A stretch of DNA of 64,000 bases from Roseivivax halodurans JCM 10272 (GTDB lineage Bacteria; Pseudomonadota; Alphaproteobacteria; Rhodobacterales; Rhodobacteraceae), in NCBI RefSeq assembly GCF_000521785.1, contig NZ_JALZ01000007.1, positions 124,001 through 188,000 of the forward strand, read 5' to 3'. Below are positions 9,008 to 20,084 of this stretch, piece after piece (position 1 is the first letter of the stretch; each line of letters starts with the position of its first letter). The translations under genes were made by a program, and so were the position numbers. The notes beneath the pieces are model-generated. The model did no database searches. It was not told where the DNA came from and was given only the letters and a program-made list of their open reading frames with translations.

Positions 9008-9432
9008 CGCGCAACGAAGCTTCGGTCGCCGTCATTGCCGAGCGTCCTTGCGGCAAGATGCGGCGCAATCCAGACCGCCTCGTGCCCGGCATCGGTCGGC
9101 GGGCCGATCTGCATCACCGGCCGGGCGAGATAGATCATGCAGAGCTTCTCGGCCCACATGTCGTAATCTGGCATGTAGACGAAACGGCGAAACGCGCCGA
9201 GCCGGCGCGGCGCCGCGATCGTCCAGCCGGTCTCCTCGAAGACCTCGCGGTGCAGCGCCCGCACCGGACTTTCGCCCGGATCAATCCCGCCTCCCGGTAG
9301 CTGCAACTCGGGGTTCGGCTCGCTTTGCCAGGTCAACAGAAGATCCCGCCCGCGCATGAGGATGGCGTAAGCGCCGGCGCGACGGGTGTAGCGCCGTCCG
9401 GGCTCGGGCGGCGGGCCGAAGCGTCGTGTCAT
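8944..9432 (-). CDS. Nudix hydrolase
   Basis: The 162-residue protein has a complete Nudix box at about residues 48-70 (GGIDPGESPVRALHREVFEE then TGW), fitting Gx5Ex7REUxEExGU. Substrates in this family are nucleoside diphosphates linked to another group; the exact one is not visible. It starts at 9432, divergent from hslO with 78 bases between. Its last ~21 codons are antisense to the end of the phosphatase gene, giving a serine-rich tail that may be dispensable. Confidence 0.88.
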   Translation of the reverse strand: MTRRFGPPPEPGRRYTRRAGAYAILMRGRDLLLTWQSEPNPELQLPGGGIDPGESPVRALHREVFEETGWTIAAPRRLGAFRRFVYMPDYDMWAEKLCMIYLARPVMQIGPPTDAGHEAVWIAPHLAARTLGNDGDRSFVARYLAGGPYSRSAAETSSSSRD

Positions 9433-9510
9433 GGAAGGACCCCCTTGGACCTATGCTTGCGCTGCATATATGGGGCCGATATGCCAATCCCCGCGCCACA
9501 AGGAAAGCCC

Positions 9511-10524
9511 ATGACACTCGGCACAAAGCTCGCCTGGGACGACACGGTCCTGCCCTTTCAGCTCGACCGCTCGGACATCCGCGGCCGGGTGGCGCGGCTC
9601 GACGGCGTCCTGGACGGAATCCTCAAACAGCACGACTACCCCGCGCCGGTCGAAGCGCTCGTCGCGGAGATGGCGCTGCTGACGGCCCTCATCGGCCAGA
9701 CGATGAAGCTGCGCTGGAAGCTCTCCCTGCAGGTCCAGTCCAAGGGCCCCGTACGGATGATCGCCACCGATTTCTACGCCCCAGAGAAGGAGGGCGAGCC
9801 CGCCCGCATCCGCGCCTATGCGAGCTTCGACCGCGACCGCGTCGGCGGCGCGCCGATGGAGAATGTCGGCGAGGGCTACTTCGCGATCATGATCGATCAG
9901 GGCCAAGGAATGCAGCCCTATCAGGGCATCACACCGCTGATCACGACGACGCTCTCCGAAGCCGCCGAGGCCTATTTCGCGCAGTCCGAGCAGCTGCCGA
10001 CGCGCTTCCAGCTGAAGTTCGGCCGCTCGACCGAGAAAGGCGGGCAGGAGCATTGGCGTGCAGGCGGCATCATGCTGCAGCACATGCCGAAGGCCTCGCC
10101 GCATGTCTCGGGCAGCGGCTCCGGCGAAGGCGGACTGCTGGCCGCGGGCGATCTTCTGGGCGACGACGAGGGCGAGGACTGGAACCGCGCCAACTTCCAC
10201 CTCGACACGGTGGAGGAGATGGAGCTGATCGGCCCCTCCCTGCCGCCGACCGACCTTCTGGTGCGGCTCTTCCACGAGGAGACGCCGCGGGTCTTCGACA
10301 CCCAGCCGGTCCGGTTCGGCTGCACGTGCTCGGAGGACAGGGTGCGCCAGTCGCTGTCGATCTACTCGGCCAAGGACATCCAGAAGATGACCACCGACGA
10401 GGGCGTCGTGACCGCCGACTGCCAGTTCTGCGGCGCGCATTACGTGCTCGATCCGGCGACGCTCGGCTTCGACGCGCCCGAGGCGCCTCAGGGCGGGAGC
10501 GACGGGAATGACACCTCCGCGTGA
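9511..10524 (+). CDS. hslO: Redox-regulated chaperone Hsp33
   Basis: Hsp33 is a cytoplasmic holdase switched on by oxidation. The 337-residue protein has the substrate-binding core in the first ~250 residues. The zinc/redox switch is C271-x-C273 and C304-xx-C307, matching the family's CxC...CxxC spacing. An acidic linker (LLGDDEGEDWN) lies at about 215-225. AAGGAA before ATG 9511 selects this start over the in-frame ATG at 9481. It overlaps the next gene by 17 bases, so the two are probably co-translated. Confidence 0.95.
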   Translation: MTLGTKLAWDDTVLPFQLDRSDIRGRVARLDGVLDGILKQHDYPAPVEALVAEMALLTALIGQTMKLRWKLSLQVQSKGPVRMIATDFYAPEKEGEPARIRAYASFDRDRVGGAPMENVGEGYFAIMIDQGQGMQPYQGITPLITTTLSEAAEAYFAQSEQLPTRFQLKFGRSTEKGGQEHWRAGGIMLQHMPKASPHVSGSGSGEGGLLAAGDLLGDDEGEDWNRANFHLDTVEEMELIGPSLPPTDLLVRLFHEETPRVFDTQPVRFGCTCSEDRVRQSLSIYSAKDIQKMTTDEGVVTADCQFCGAHYVLDPATLGFDAPEAPQGGSDGNDTSA

Positions 10525-11119
10525 GGCACTCGAGCACCTGAGCCGGGCGCTTTCGGCGCCCGGTGACCGGTCCTCGGATTTCGACCTGAACCCCGACACC
10601 CTCCTGCCCGAGGGCCGGACCCTGCGCCCGGCCGGCGTCCTCGTGCCGCTTTGGGAGCGGGACGGGGAGTTGCGCGTCGTACTGACCAAGCGCTCCTCGC
10701 GGCTGAAACACCATCCCGGCCAAATCGCCTTTCCCGGCGGCAAGCAGGAAGAGACGGACCGCGACGCCACCGACGCGGCCCTGCGTGAGGCCGAGGAGGA
10801 GATCGGACTGCCCAGATCGTCGGTGGAGATCCTCGGCCACCTGCCGGTGCACGAGACCGTCACCGGCTTCTCGATGGCCCCCGTGATCGGTCTGATCACG
10901 GGCCCCTTCACGCCCGTCGCTGAGCCCGGCGAATGTGAAGAGATCTTCACCGTCCCCTTCGCGCATGTCTCCGACCCCGCGCGCTTCAGCGTCCAGTACC
11001 GCCGCTGGCGCGGCACGCGGCGGCACTACTACACCGTGCCCTTCGGCCCCTACTACATCTGGGGCGCCACGGCGCGGGTGCTGCGCGGCCTCGCCGACCG
11101 GATGGCCGCGTGCGACTGA
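10508..11119 (+). CDS. CoA pyrophosphatase, Nudix family
   Basis: The 203-residue protein shows the NuCoA pattern: LTKRSSRLKHHPGQIAFPGG followed by the Nudix box (about residues 77-101, GGKQEETDRDATDAALREAE and EEIGL). Family members split CoA or its derivatives into 4'-phosphopantetheine and 3',5'-ADP. The start overlaps hslO by 17 bases and the end overlaps the CCA-adding enzyme by 10, indicating one operon of three genes. GGGAGC lies upstream of the ATG. Confidence 0.92.
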   Translation: MTPPREALEHLSRALSAPGDRSSDFDLNPDTLLPEGRTLRPAGVLVPLWERDGELRVVLTKRSSRLKHHPGQIAFPGGKQEETDRDATDAALREAEEEIGLPRSSVEILGHLPVHETVTGFSMAPVIGLITGPFTPVAEPGECEEIFTVPFAHVSDPARFSVQYRRWRGTRRHYYTVPFGPYYIWGATARVLRGLADRMAACD

Positions 11120-12261
11120 GGGATGCCGAATGGCTGAGCCGCCCCGCGACGCAGGCGGTGTTCTCGATGCTCGCGGGCGGCGGGCACGCGGCCTATGCGG
11201 TCGGCGGCTGTGTGCGCAACGCGCTGCTCGATGCCCCGGTGGACGACGTGGACATCTGCACGGATGCGCGCCCCGAGAGGGTGATGGAGCTCTGCGAGGC
11301 TGCCAGGCTCAAGGCGGTCCCGACCGGTGTGGATCACGGCACTGTCACGGTCGTCTCGGACGGCACCGGCTACGAGGTCACGACGTTCCGGGCCGATGTC
11401 GAGACGGACGGCCGCCGCGCGGTGGTGCGCTTCTCGGACGACGTGCTCGAAGACGCGCGGCGGCGCGACTTTACCATGAACGCGCTCTATGCCGGTGCGG
11501 GCGGCGAGATCGTCGATCCGCTCGGTGGCCTTGCCGACCTGCAGGCGCGGCGCCTGCGCTTCATCGAAGATCCCGAACGCCGCATCCGAGAGGATTACCT
11601 CCGCATCCTGCGGTTCTTCCGCTTCTCCGCGTGGTATGCCGACGCCGAGGCGGGCATGGACGCGGACGCGCTCGCCGCCATCGCGTCCAATCTGGACGGG
11701 ATCGCGCAGCTCTCGCGCGAGCGGATCGGTCAGGAAATCCGGAAACTCCTCCGCGCACCGGACCCCGCCCCCGCCGTGGCGGCCATGGAGGCGACCGGCG
11801 CGCTGGCCGCGACTTTGCCCGGAACGTCGCCGCGCGCGCTCGCGCCGCTCGTGCATCTCGAGGCGCTTGCCGGGGTGGCACCGGCGCCGCTCCGCCGACT
11901 GGCCGCGCTCGGCCATCGCGACGGCGCCGCGCTGCGGCTCTCCAAGGCGGAAAGCAGATCCCTCACGGCGATCTTCGCCGCCGTCGAACACGGGGCGGGA
12001 GCCGAGGAGCTTGGCTACCGGTTCGGCGAGGAGACGGCGCGCGACGCCCTCCTCATCCGCAGCGCCAGCCTGGGGGAGCAGATGCCCACGGACGCCCTGT
12101 CCCGCGCCGCCCGCGGCGGTCGGCGGAAGCTTCCGGTCAAGCCGCGGGACCTGCAGCCCGCCTACGAGGGACCCGCTCTCGGCAAAAGGCTGAAAGACCT
12201 CGAGGAGGCCTGGATCTCCTCGGGCTTCAGCGCGACGCGCGAACAACTTCTGGCACTTTGA
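11110..12261 (+). CDS. cca: CCA tRNA nucleotidyltransferase
   Basis: It adds or repairs the CCA end of tRNAs from CTP and ATP. The 383-residue class II enzyme has the nucleotidyltransferase motif GGCVRNALLD and the metal-binding pair D46/D48 (DDVDIC). RRDFTMNALY and RRLRFIEDPERRIREDYLRI follow, typical of the neck region. The likely start is GTG at 11110, inside the end of the preceding Nudix gene; no ATG gives the full N-terminus. Third gene of the hslO operon. Confidence 0.93.
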   Translation: MRLRDAEWLSRPATQAVFSMLAGGGHAAYAVGGCVRNALLDAPVDDVDICTDARPERVMELCEAARLKAVPTGVDHGTVTVVSDGTGYEVTTFRADVETDGRRAVVRFSDDVLEDARRRDFTMNALYAGAGGEIVDPLGGLADLQARRLRFIEDPERRIREDYLRILRFFRFSAWYADAEAGMDADALAAIASNLDGIAQLSRERIGQEIRKLLRAPDPAPAVAAMEATGALAATLPGTSPRALAPLVHLEALAGVAPAPLRRLAALGHRDGAALRLSKAESRSLTAIFAAVEHGAGAEELGYRFGEETARDALLIRSASLGEQMPTDALSRAARGGRRKLPVKPRDLQPAYEGPALGKRLKDLEEAWISSGFSATREQLLAL

Positions 12262-12389
12262 GCGCCCGTCACTCCGGATCCGATCCGCCATTTGCATCGG
12301 CCGCGCCCCGGACCTAACTTGCAGGCAGCATGCCGGCCTGCGTCTTCTCGCCGCCGGTCGCCTCATCATCCAGTCCAGGGAGCGATCCG

Positions 12390-14240
<1,851 letters not shown>

Positions 14241-14291
14241 GCGGACGGGCCGCGGTTGCATCGCCGGCACGGTGACACAGGTAGATTGCCC

Positions 14292-16124
14292 ATGAGACGT
14301 CCCTCCGACTGGATCGACCCCTTCGAGCCCGCGTCCGGCCCGCCGCCGCGCACGCTGATCGCCTTCATCCGGTGGGCGCTCGAGGGTGCCTGGACGGTAC
14401 TTCTCGCGGGCTCGCTGCTGGCCATCATGCTTGGTGTGATCGAGGTCGCCGCGGCGATGGTGCTCGGGCTGGTCGTCGACGCGGCGCTCGCCGCGGAAGG
14501 ATCGGTCTTCACCGAGGCCACGATGACGCTGGTCGGGGCAACGCTGTTTTTCGTGGCGCTGCGCCCCCTCGCCTATGTCGCGAGCACGTATTTCAATACG
14601 ATGGTCATCCAGCCCAACGTGTTCAATCTCGTCCTGTCACGCATCAACCGCTACACGATCGGGCAGGCGACGACGTTCTTCGACAACGACTTCGCCGGCC
14701 GGATCGCGCAGAAGGAGATGCAGACCGCGCGCGCCCTCACGGACGTGGTGGTCGAGATTGTGACCTCGATCCTCGTCGCGCTCGCATCGTTCGTGGGAGC
14801 GATCATTCTGGTGGGCACGGTTCATCCCGCCATCGGCGCGGGGCTGCTCGTCTGGCTCATCGGCTACGGGGCGATGATCCGCTACTTCATGCCGCGCGTG
14901 CGCCGCACGTCCAAGGCGCGGGCCGGGGCCCGCGCCAACGTCACCGGGCAGATCGTCGACACCGTCACCAACATCAAGACGGTCAAGCTCTTCGCCCATG
15001 CCGACCACGAGGACCGCGCCGCGCTGAACGCGATGGACACGTTCCGGACCCGCACGCTCGCCTACGGCGCCGTGGCGACGGCGTTCCGCTTCTGGCTGGT
15101 GATGCTGGCGGGGCTGCTGCCGGTCTTTATGGTGGGCGGCGCGCTCCTGCTCTGGAACACCGGCAGCCTCTCCGCCGGCGACATCGCGGCGACGGGCGCC
15201 GTGGCCCTGCGGCTCGCGCAGATGACCGGCTGGGTCAGCCACACGCTGATGGCCGTCTACGCCAATGTTGGCGAGACCGAGGACGGGATGCGCACGCTGA
15301 CCCCGCCCTACACGCTGCGCGACGCAGAAGATGCAGGCGAGCTTCAGGTGACCGACGGCCACATCAGGATCGAGGATCTCACGTTCCGCTACGGCCACGA
15401 TGTCGGCGGGCTCGAGGATATCGATCTCGAGATCCGGCCGGGCGAGAAGCTTGCGGTGGTCGGCGCGTCGGGGGCGGGCAAGTCGACGCTCGTCTCGCTC
15501 CTTCTGCGAATGTACGACACCGAGGAGGGCCAGATCTCGATCGACGGGCAGGACATCGCGAAGGTCAGCCAGGAATCCCTGCGCGCAAGGATCGGGATGG
15601 TCACGCAGGAAACCGCGATGTTCAATCGCTCGGCCTTCGAGAACATCCGTTACGGATCGCCCGATGCGACCTTCGAGGATGTGATCGAGGCGGCGCGCCG
15701 CGCCGAGGCGCACGACTTCATCGAGGTCATGCAGGACCACGAGGGCCGCAAGGGGTACGATGCGCATCTCGGCGAGCGAGGCGTGAAGCTCTCCGGCGGC
15801 CAGCGGCAGCGAATCGCCCTCGCACGGGCGATCCTGAAGGATGCGCCGATCCTCGTTCTGGACGAGGCCACGTCAGCGCTCGACAGCGAGGTCGAGGCGC
15901 AGATCCAGAATGCCCTCGAAAGGGTCATGGAGGGCAAGACGGTACTCGCCATCGCGCACCGGCTCTCGACAATCGCGCATATGGACCGCATCGTCGTGAT
16001 GCACGACGGCCGGATCGCCGAGATCGGCACGCATCGCGAGCTCCTTGGGAAACGAGGGCTCTACGCGCGCTACTGGGACAGGCAATCGGGCGGCTTCATC
16101 CGGACGCAGGAGGCGGCGGAGTGA
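14292..16124 (+). CDS. ABC exporter half-transporter, second of a pair
   Basis: The 610-residue protein resembles its upstream neighbour over its whole length: six-helix exporter domain, then an ATPase with Walker A VGASGAGKST, LSGGQRQRIALA and ILVLDEATSALD. Both partners keep a catalytic Glu after Walker B, so neither site looks degenerate, unlike many heterodimers. ATG 14292 (MRRPSDWIDPF) is preferred over ATG 14256 because the protein then begins just ahead of the membrane domain. The gap from the first half is 51 bases. Its stop overlaps the next gene in a GTGA. Confidence 0.9.
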   Translation: MRRPSDWIDPFEPASGPPPRTLIAFIRWALEGAWTVLLAGSLLAIMLGVIEVAAAMVLGLVVDAALAAEGSVFTEATMTLVGATLFFVALRPLAYVASTYFNTMVIQPNVFNLVLSRINRYTIGQATTFFDNDFAGRIAQKEMQTARALTDVVVEIVTSILVALASFVGAIILVGTVHPAIGAGLLVWLIGYGAMIRYFMPRVRRTSKARAGARANVTGQIVDTVTNIKTVKLFAHADHEDRAALNAMDTFRTRTLAYGAVATAFRFWLVMLAGLLPVFMVGGALLLWNTGSLSAGDIAATGAVALRLAQMTGWVSHTLMAVYANVGETEDGMRTLTPPYTLRDAEDAGELQVTDGHIRIEDLTFRYGHDVGGLEDIDLEIRPGEKLAVVGASGAGKSTLVSLLLRMYDTEEGQISIDGQDIAKVSQESLRARIGMVTQETAMFNRSAFENIRYGSPDATFEDVIEAARRAEAHDFIEVMQDHEGRKGYDAHLGERGVKLSGGQRQRIALARAILKDAPILVLDEATSALDSEVEAQIQNALERVMEGKTVLAIAHRLSTIAHMDRIVVMHDGRIAEIGTHRELLGKRGLYARYWDRQSGGFIRTQEAAE

Positions 16125-16666
16125 AACGGATCATGATCGTGGGCCAATCGGGAGCGGGCAAGTCGTGGCTCGCCCGCCGGCTCGGCGACCGCACCGGGCT
16201 GCCGGTGGTGCATCTCGACCGCCTGCACTGGTCCCCGGGCTGGGTGCCGCGCGACCGCGCCGCCCGGGATCGCGACATGCTGGACGCGGCGCACCTGCCC
16301 GCCTGGATCATCGAGGGCAATTACTTCGCCACCTGCCATACCCGCCTCGCTCGAGCCGACACGGTGATCGCGCTCGACCTGCCGCTGCCGCTCCGCTTCG
16401 CCCGGGTGCTGCGGCGCACGGCAATCAGCTATGGCCGGACGCGCCCCGACCTCGCCGACGGCTGCCGGGATCACGTGGATCCGGAATTCTGGCGCTGGAT
16501 CTGGTCCTCGCGCGCCGAGATGCGGGCGCGCATGCTCTCGGTCATCCGGGCGGCGGAGGACCATGCCGAGGTCCACCACTTGCGCTCGCCGCGCGAGGTT
16601 CGCGCCTTCGTCTCGCGGTTCGAACGCGGCATCGAGGGTCTTTCGGTCCACGCCGCCCGCGCGTAG
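16121..16666 (+). CDS. P-loop NTPase, adenylate-kinase-like / FlaR-type topology modulation family
   Basis: The 181-residue protein begins with a Walker A loop (MIVGQSGAGKSW, about residues 5-16) followed by HLDRLHWSPGW and a WIIEGNY motif. These features are shared with small kinase-like proteins annotated as DNA topology modulation protein FlaR. The substrate is not known, and the family name reflects an old genetic finding rather than chemistry. GTG 16121 overlaps the exporter stop by four bases, and AGGAGG lies 7 bases upstream, so it is translated with the exporter pair. Confidence 0.82.
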   Translation: MKRIMIVGQSGAGKSWLARRLGDRTGLPVVHLDRLHWSPGWVPRDRAARDRDMLDAAHLPAWIIEGNYFATCHTRLARADTVIALDLPLPLRFARVLRRTAISYGRTRPDLADGCRDHVDPEFWRWIWSSRAEMRARMLSVIRAAEDHAEVHHLRSPREVRAFVSRFERGIEGLSVHAARA

Positions 16667-16704
16667 ACGGGGCCCAGCCCCGAACCGGAACGCCAGAGCC
16701 TGCC

Positions 16705-17931
16705 ATGCCCACGCTGACAATCGACCGCCTCGGCCATCTCGGGGACGGAATCGCCCATGCGGACAGTCAGACGATCTTCGTCCCGGGCGCCCTGCCGGGC
16801 GAGGAGGTGTCGGGCGAGATCGCCGGAGACATCCTGGCGAAACCCAGGATCGTCACCCCCTCGCCCGACCGCGTTGCGCCGCCCTGCCGCCACGCAAAGG
16901 CCTGTGGCGGATGTCAGGTTCAGCACGCCTCGGACGCGTTCGTTGCCGGCTGGAAGCAGGACGTCGTCGCAACTGCGCTCGCGGCCCACGGCATCGAGAC
17001 GGAGTTCCGCAAGATCGCGACATCGCCGCCGAGGTCCCGCCGTCGGGCGACCTTCTCCTCCCGGCGCACCAAGGGCGGAGCGCTGGCGGGCTTCCACCAG
17101 AAGCGGTCGGACGTCATCGTCTCCGTCCCGGACTGCCTCGTCGTGCATCCCGACATCGCGCATGCGCTGCCGCTGGCCGAGGAACTCGCGCGGCTCGGAG
17201 GCAGCCGGAAGGGAGAACTCGACGTCGCCGTGACACGGAGCGAAGCGGGGCTCGATATCGTGGTGCGCGGCGGCAAACCCGCCGACGGGGCGCTCCGCGT
17301 CGAGCTTGCGCGGCTGGCCGAAGACAACGACCTTGCGCGGCTGTCATGGGGCGAGGACGAGACGCTCGAACGCCGTCCACCGCACATCACCTTCGGCCCC
17401 ACCCGCGTCACGCCCCCGCCCGGCGCGTTTCTGCAGGCGACGCCACAGGGCGAAGCGGCGCTGCGCGACGGCGTGTTCGAGGCCGTGGGCGGAGCCAAGC
17501 GGGTCGCGGACCTCTTCTCCGGATGCGGGACGTTCGCCCTTCCGCTCTCGGACCGTGCCGAGGTTCACGCGATCGAGGCCAGCCGCGCCATGCTCGCTGC
17601 GCTCGACGCCGGCTGGCGGCATGCGGGCGGATTGCGTAAGGTCACGACCGAGGCGAGGGACCTCTTCCGGGCCCCTGTCATCGCCGGCGACCTCGAAGCC
17701 TATGATGCGGTGGTCATGGACCCGCCCCGCGCCGGGGCGGAGGCGCAGGTGGCCGAGATCGCCGAGGCCCAGGTTCCACGCATCGCCCATGTCTCGTGCA
17801 ATCCCGTCACCTTCGCGCGCGACAGCGCGACGCTGATCCGGGCAGGCTACCGTCTCGATTGGGTACAAGTCGTCGACCAGTTCCGGTGGTCTACCCATGT
17901 CGAAATCGTGGCGCAGTTAACCCTGTCTTAA
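16705..17931 (+). CDS. 23S rRNA (uracil-5-)-methyltransferase, RumA/TrmA family
   Basis: It transfers methyl from S-adenosylmethionine to C5 of a uracil in RNA. The 408-residue protein has an iron-sulfur cysteine set (PPCRHAKACGGCQVQHA, about residues 53-69). The SAM motif DLFSGCGTFALPL and the catalytic-cysteine motif VSCNPVTFARD follow. The N-terminal TRAM-like region is short. RlmD or RlmC type cannot be separated by eye. It starts at ATG 16705, 38 bases after the P-loop gene, with a weak ribosome site. Confidence 0.92.
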   Translation: MPTLTIDRLGHLGDGIAHADSQTIFVPGALPGEEVSGEIAGDILAKPRIVTPSPDRVAPPCRHAKACGGCQVQHASDAFVAGWKQDVVATALAAHGIETEFRKIATSPPRSRRRATFSSRRTKGGALAGFHQKRSDVIVSVPDCLVVHPDIAHALPLAEELARLGGSRKGELDVAVTRSEAGLDIVVRGGKPADGALRVELARLAEDNDLARLSWGEDETLERRPPHITFGPTRVTPPPGAFLQATPQGEAALRDGVFEAVGGAKRVADLFSGCGTFALPLSDRAEVHAIEASRAMLAALDAGWRHAGGLRKVTTEARDLFRAPVIAGDLEAYDAVVMDPPRAGAEAQVAEIAEAQVPRIAHVSCNPVTFARDSATLIRAGYRLDWVQVVDQFRWSTHVEIVAQLTLS

Positions 17932-18038
17932 GCGAAAATCGCCCACAGTTCTCACCGGATCGTGAGCCGCCGTGCAAACGCGCTAGGCTGAAGACGCTGT
18001 TTCGGGTAAGACTCCGCGCAAAACGAGCGGGCAGTATA

Positions 18039-18578
18039 ATGACAAAATTCCGGATTATCGCGGTGGTCCTCGCGGCCACGCTTCTGAGCGCGTGCGGCAG
18101 CAGCAAGTTCCGCACCTATAACGGTCCCGAGGTCACGCAGGTGGTGGTCGACAAGGGACAGCGGCGGATGTTCCTGATGCACCACAACCGGGTGCTCAAG
18201 CAATATCCCGTACAGCTCGGCTTCGCGCCCAGCGGGCACAAGATGGTGGAGGGCGACGGGCGCACCCCCGAGGGCCACTACGTCATCGATCGCCGCAACC
18301 CGAATTCCAAGTTTCACCTGTCGATCGGGATCGACTATCCCAACCAACGCGACATGGCGCTCGCCGAAGCCCTCGGAAAGAGCCCCGGTGGTGACATCTT
18401 CATCCATGGCGGACCCCCGCGCGGCACGAAGATCGACGGCAAGAGCGATTGGACCTGGGGCTGCATCGCCATCACCGATAAGCAGATGGAGCAGGTCTAT
18501 GCCATGGTGAAGAACGGAACGCCCATATACATCGCGCCCGCCGACCTTCGTCAGCGGGCGCGGGTCCAAGGGCGGTAA
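18039..18578 (+). CDS. L,D-transpeptidase lipoprotein (YkuD domain)
   Basis: The 179-residue protein has a signal peptide with lipobox LLSAC, so C19 should be lipidated and the protein membrane-anchored facing the periplasm. The YkuD domain has H123 in IFIHGG and catalytic C142 in WTWGCIAI. L,D-transpeptidases make 3-3 peptidoglycan cross-links or attach proteins to peptidoglycan. It begins at ATG 18039, about 107 bases after the methyltransferase. It is convergent with a CAP-domain lipoprotein gene. Confidence 0.92.
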   Translation: MTKFRIIAVVLAATLLSACGSSKFRTYNGPEVTQVVVDKGQRRMFLMHHNRVLKQYPVQLGFAPSGHKMVEGDGRTPEGHYVIDRRNPNSKFHLSIGIDYPNQRDMALAEALGKSPGGDIFIHGGPPRGTKIDGKSDWTWGCIAITDKQMEQVYAMVKNGTPIYIAPADLRQRARVQGR

Positions 18579-18590
18579 CCTCAAGGATCG

Positions 18591-18609
18591 GCGGGGCTCA
18601 GAGCCCCGC
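18591..18609. terminator. Inverted repeat at convergent gene ends
   Basis: GCGGGGCT-CAG-AGCCCCGC is a perfect 8-bp stem that can extend by four pairs with one bulge. It covers the stop of the CAP gene (-) and follows the L,D-transpeptidase gene (+). There is no T-run, so it is only a candidate bidirectional terminator. Confidence 0.35.
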
Positions 18610-19155
18610 GATCTGCGCCCCGGAGCCGGCGGGTGCGCCGGTGACGAGCGTCCACCAGATCTTGCCACCGGGTTCCTGCAGCCATGCGAACCCCATCTCG
18701 CGCGCCTGCGGATCGAGGATGATCTCCCGGGGACCGGGCTCGTCCATCCAGGCCTCGAGCGTCTGAAGCTCTGTCTCGAAAGATTCCGAGATCGCCTGCC
18801 CCAGGAACTCCCCGGTATATCCGGCATTGCGGACCCGATCGAGGGGAGAGGAGCCGTCCGATCCGAACGCCCACGGACGGTTCTGGACCGACATGTCCCG
18901 CGAATGCGTGGCGGCCGCGGCCCGCAGCTGGCTGTTGAGCTCGAGACTTGCCAGTCTTTGCTGCGATCTCAGTGCGTTCACCGAATCCAGCATCCGGTAG
19001 AGGATACGCGACTCGTCGGCGCGGGAGATGTTGTAGACCCGCGGAAGCGGCTGTCCGTCCGCCCCCAGGCGGGGTTCGGTCGTCGTCAGCGGGCTCGGAG
19101 CGCAGGCCGACAAAGTCACTGCCGCCGCTGCGGCAAGAAGGAAAATTCGTGTCAT
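18598..19155 (-). CDS. CAP (SCP/PR1) domain lipoprotein
   Basis: The 185-residue protein has a signal peptide ending in lipobox LSAC (C18). A CAP domain follows, with VNALRSQQRLASLELNSQL, AAATHSRDMS and the GYTGEFLGQAIS region. CAP proteins are secreted; a general enzyme activity is not established. The frame is open to 19212, but MTRIFLLAAAAAVTLSAC at 19155 gives a proper signal peptide. It lies between two L,D-transpeptidase genes, which hints at a shared envelope role. Divergent from the second one. Confidence 0.88.
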   Translation of the reverse strand: MTRIFLLAAAAAVTLSACAPSPLTTTEPRLGADGQPLPRVYNISRADESRILYRMLDSVNALRSQQRLASLELNSQLRAAAATHSRDMSVQNRPWAFGSDGSSPLDRVRNAGYTGEFLGQAISESFETELQTLEAWMDEPGPREIILDPQAREMGFAWLQEPGGKIWWTLVTGAPAGSGAQIAGL

Positions 19156-19336
19156 GCCTGTCCCTAATTGTCGTGTATATAGGGAACGCCATATCGCCCT
19201 AAGAGTTGCCAATCAAACGCACATCCGTGTGAAACCCGATATGACAGGCGTTTGATTTGCGACTGAGGCCTTCGCGCACTAGGGCAAGAGTAGAGTACCG
19301 AGCTTGCGCCAGCTCGGTCGACTTGGAGATACCGCG

Positions 19337-19933
19337 ATGACATCTGATAGAAAACAAGCCTTTGGCCGCCGCACCTTCTTGGCCGGTACCGCCGCCATGG
19401 TTGCAACGCCTGCGCTGGCTCAGACCGGCCCCGACACGACCGAGATCGAGCGAGACCTCTCGACAGTGGTCCGCCGTAACACATCGAGCTTCCGGACGCT
19501 CGACTGGCAGCCCTACTTCTCGAACCTGAACAATGGCGCGATCCTCGTCGACATCCGCTCGCGGGCGTTGCACTACTGGTCCGAGGACCGCAGCATCTAC
19601 AAGCTCTATCCGACCTCCGTGCCGCTCACCGAGGATCTGACCCGCCGCGGTCGGACCAGCGTGACGCTCAAGGATCCGGAGCCGGACTGGCGGCCGACGC
19701 CGTCGATGAAGAAGCGCAATCCCGAATGGCCGGATTACGTGGGTCCCGGTCCGGACAACCCGCTCGGCACGCGCGCGCTGCATCTCAGCTGGCAGTACTA
19801 CCGCATCCACGGCACACACGACACGCGCAAGATCGGCCGTCGGTCGTCGAACGGCTGCATCGGCCTCTACAACCACCACATCGAAGAATTGTATCAGCTC
19901 GCCCAGGTCGGAACGCAGGTGTTGCTAATTTGA
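19337..19933 (+). CDS. L,D-transpeptidase exported by Tat (YkuD domain)
   Basis: The 198-residue protein has a twin-arginine signal (GRRTFLAGTAA then ALAQ cleavage region near residue 29), so it is exported folded. The YkuD active site is H158 in RIHGTHDT and catalytic C174 in RRSSNGCIGL. The layout resembles ErfK/YbiS-like enzymes. Start ATG 19337 puts the twin arginines near the N-terminus; a longer frame to 19304 is less likely. It differs in export route from the lipoprotein paralogue at 18039. Confidence 0.92.
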   Translation: MTSDRKQAFGRRTFLAGTAAMVATPALAQTGPDTTEIERDLSTVVRRNTSSFRTLDWQPYFSNLNNGAILVDIRSRALHYWSEDRSIYKLYPTSVPLTEDLTRRGRTSVTLKDPEPDWRPTPSMKKRNPEWPDYVGPGPDNPLGTRALHLSWQYYRIHGTHDTRKIGRRSSNGCIGLYNHHIEELYQLAQVGTQVLLI

Positions 19934-19974
19934 CGTAGCGAGCGGTCTTCGTGGGACCTCCGGAGCGAGTCAAA

Positions 19975-20004
19975 TTGAAAACCCGAATGTTTGCTGGGTA
20001 CAAC
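19975..20004 (+). promoter_or_regulatory. Candidate promoter for the 64-residue miniprotein
   Basis: TTGAAA, an 18-base spacer and TACAAC resemble a housekeeping-sigma promoter. It would place the transcript start about 70 bases before the miniprotein gene, which ends in its own terminator. Inference from sequence only. Confidence 0.4.
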
Positions 20005-20084
20005 GAATCGCTCTCTAAGTCTTTGGGGGCCCGCCGTTTCACCAGTCAAGGTGGGCTGCGGGTCAATATCTGGAGGATTCCAAA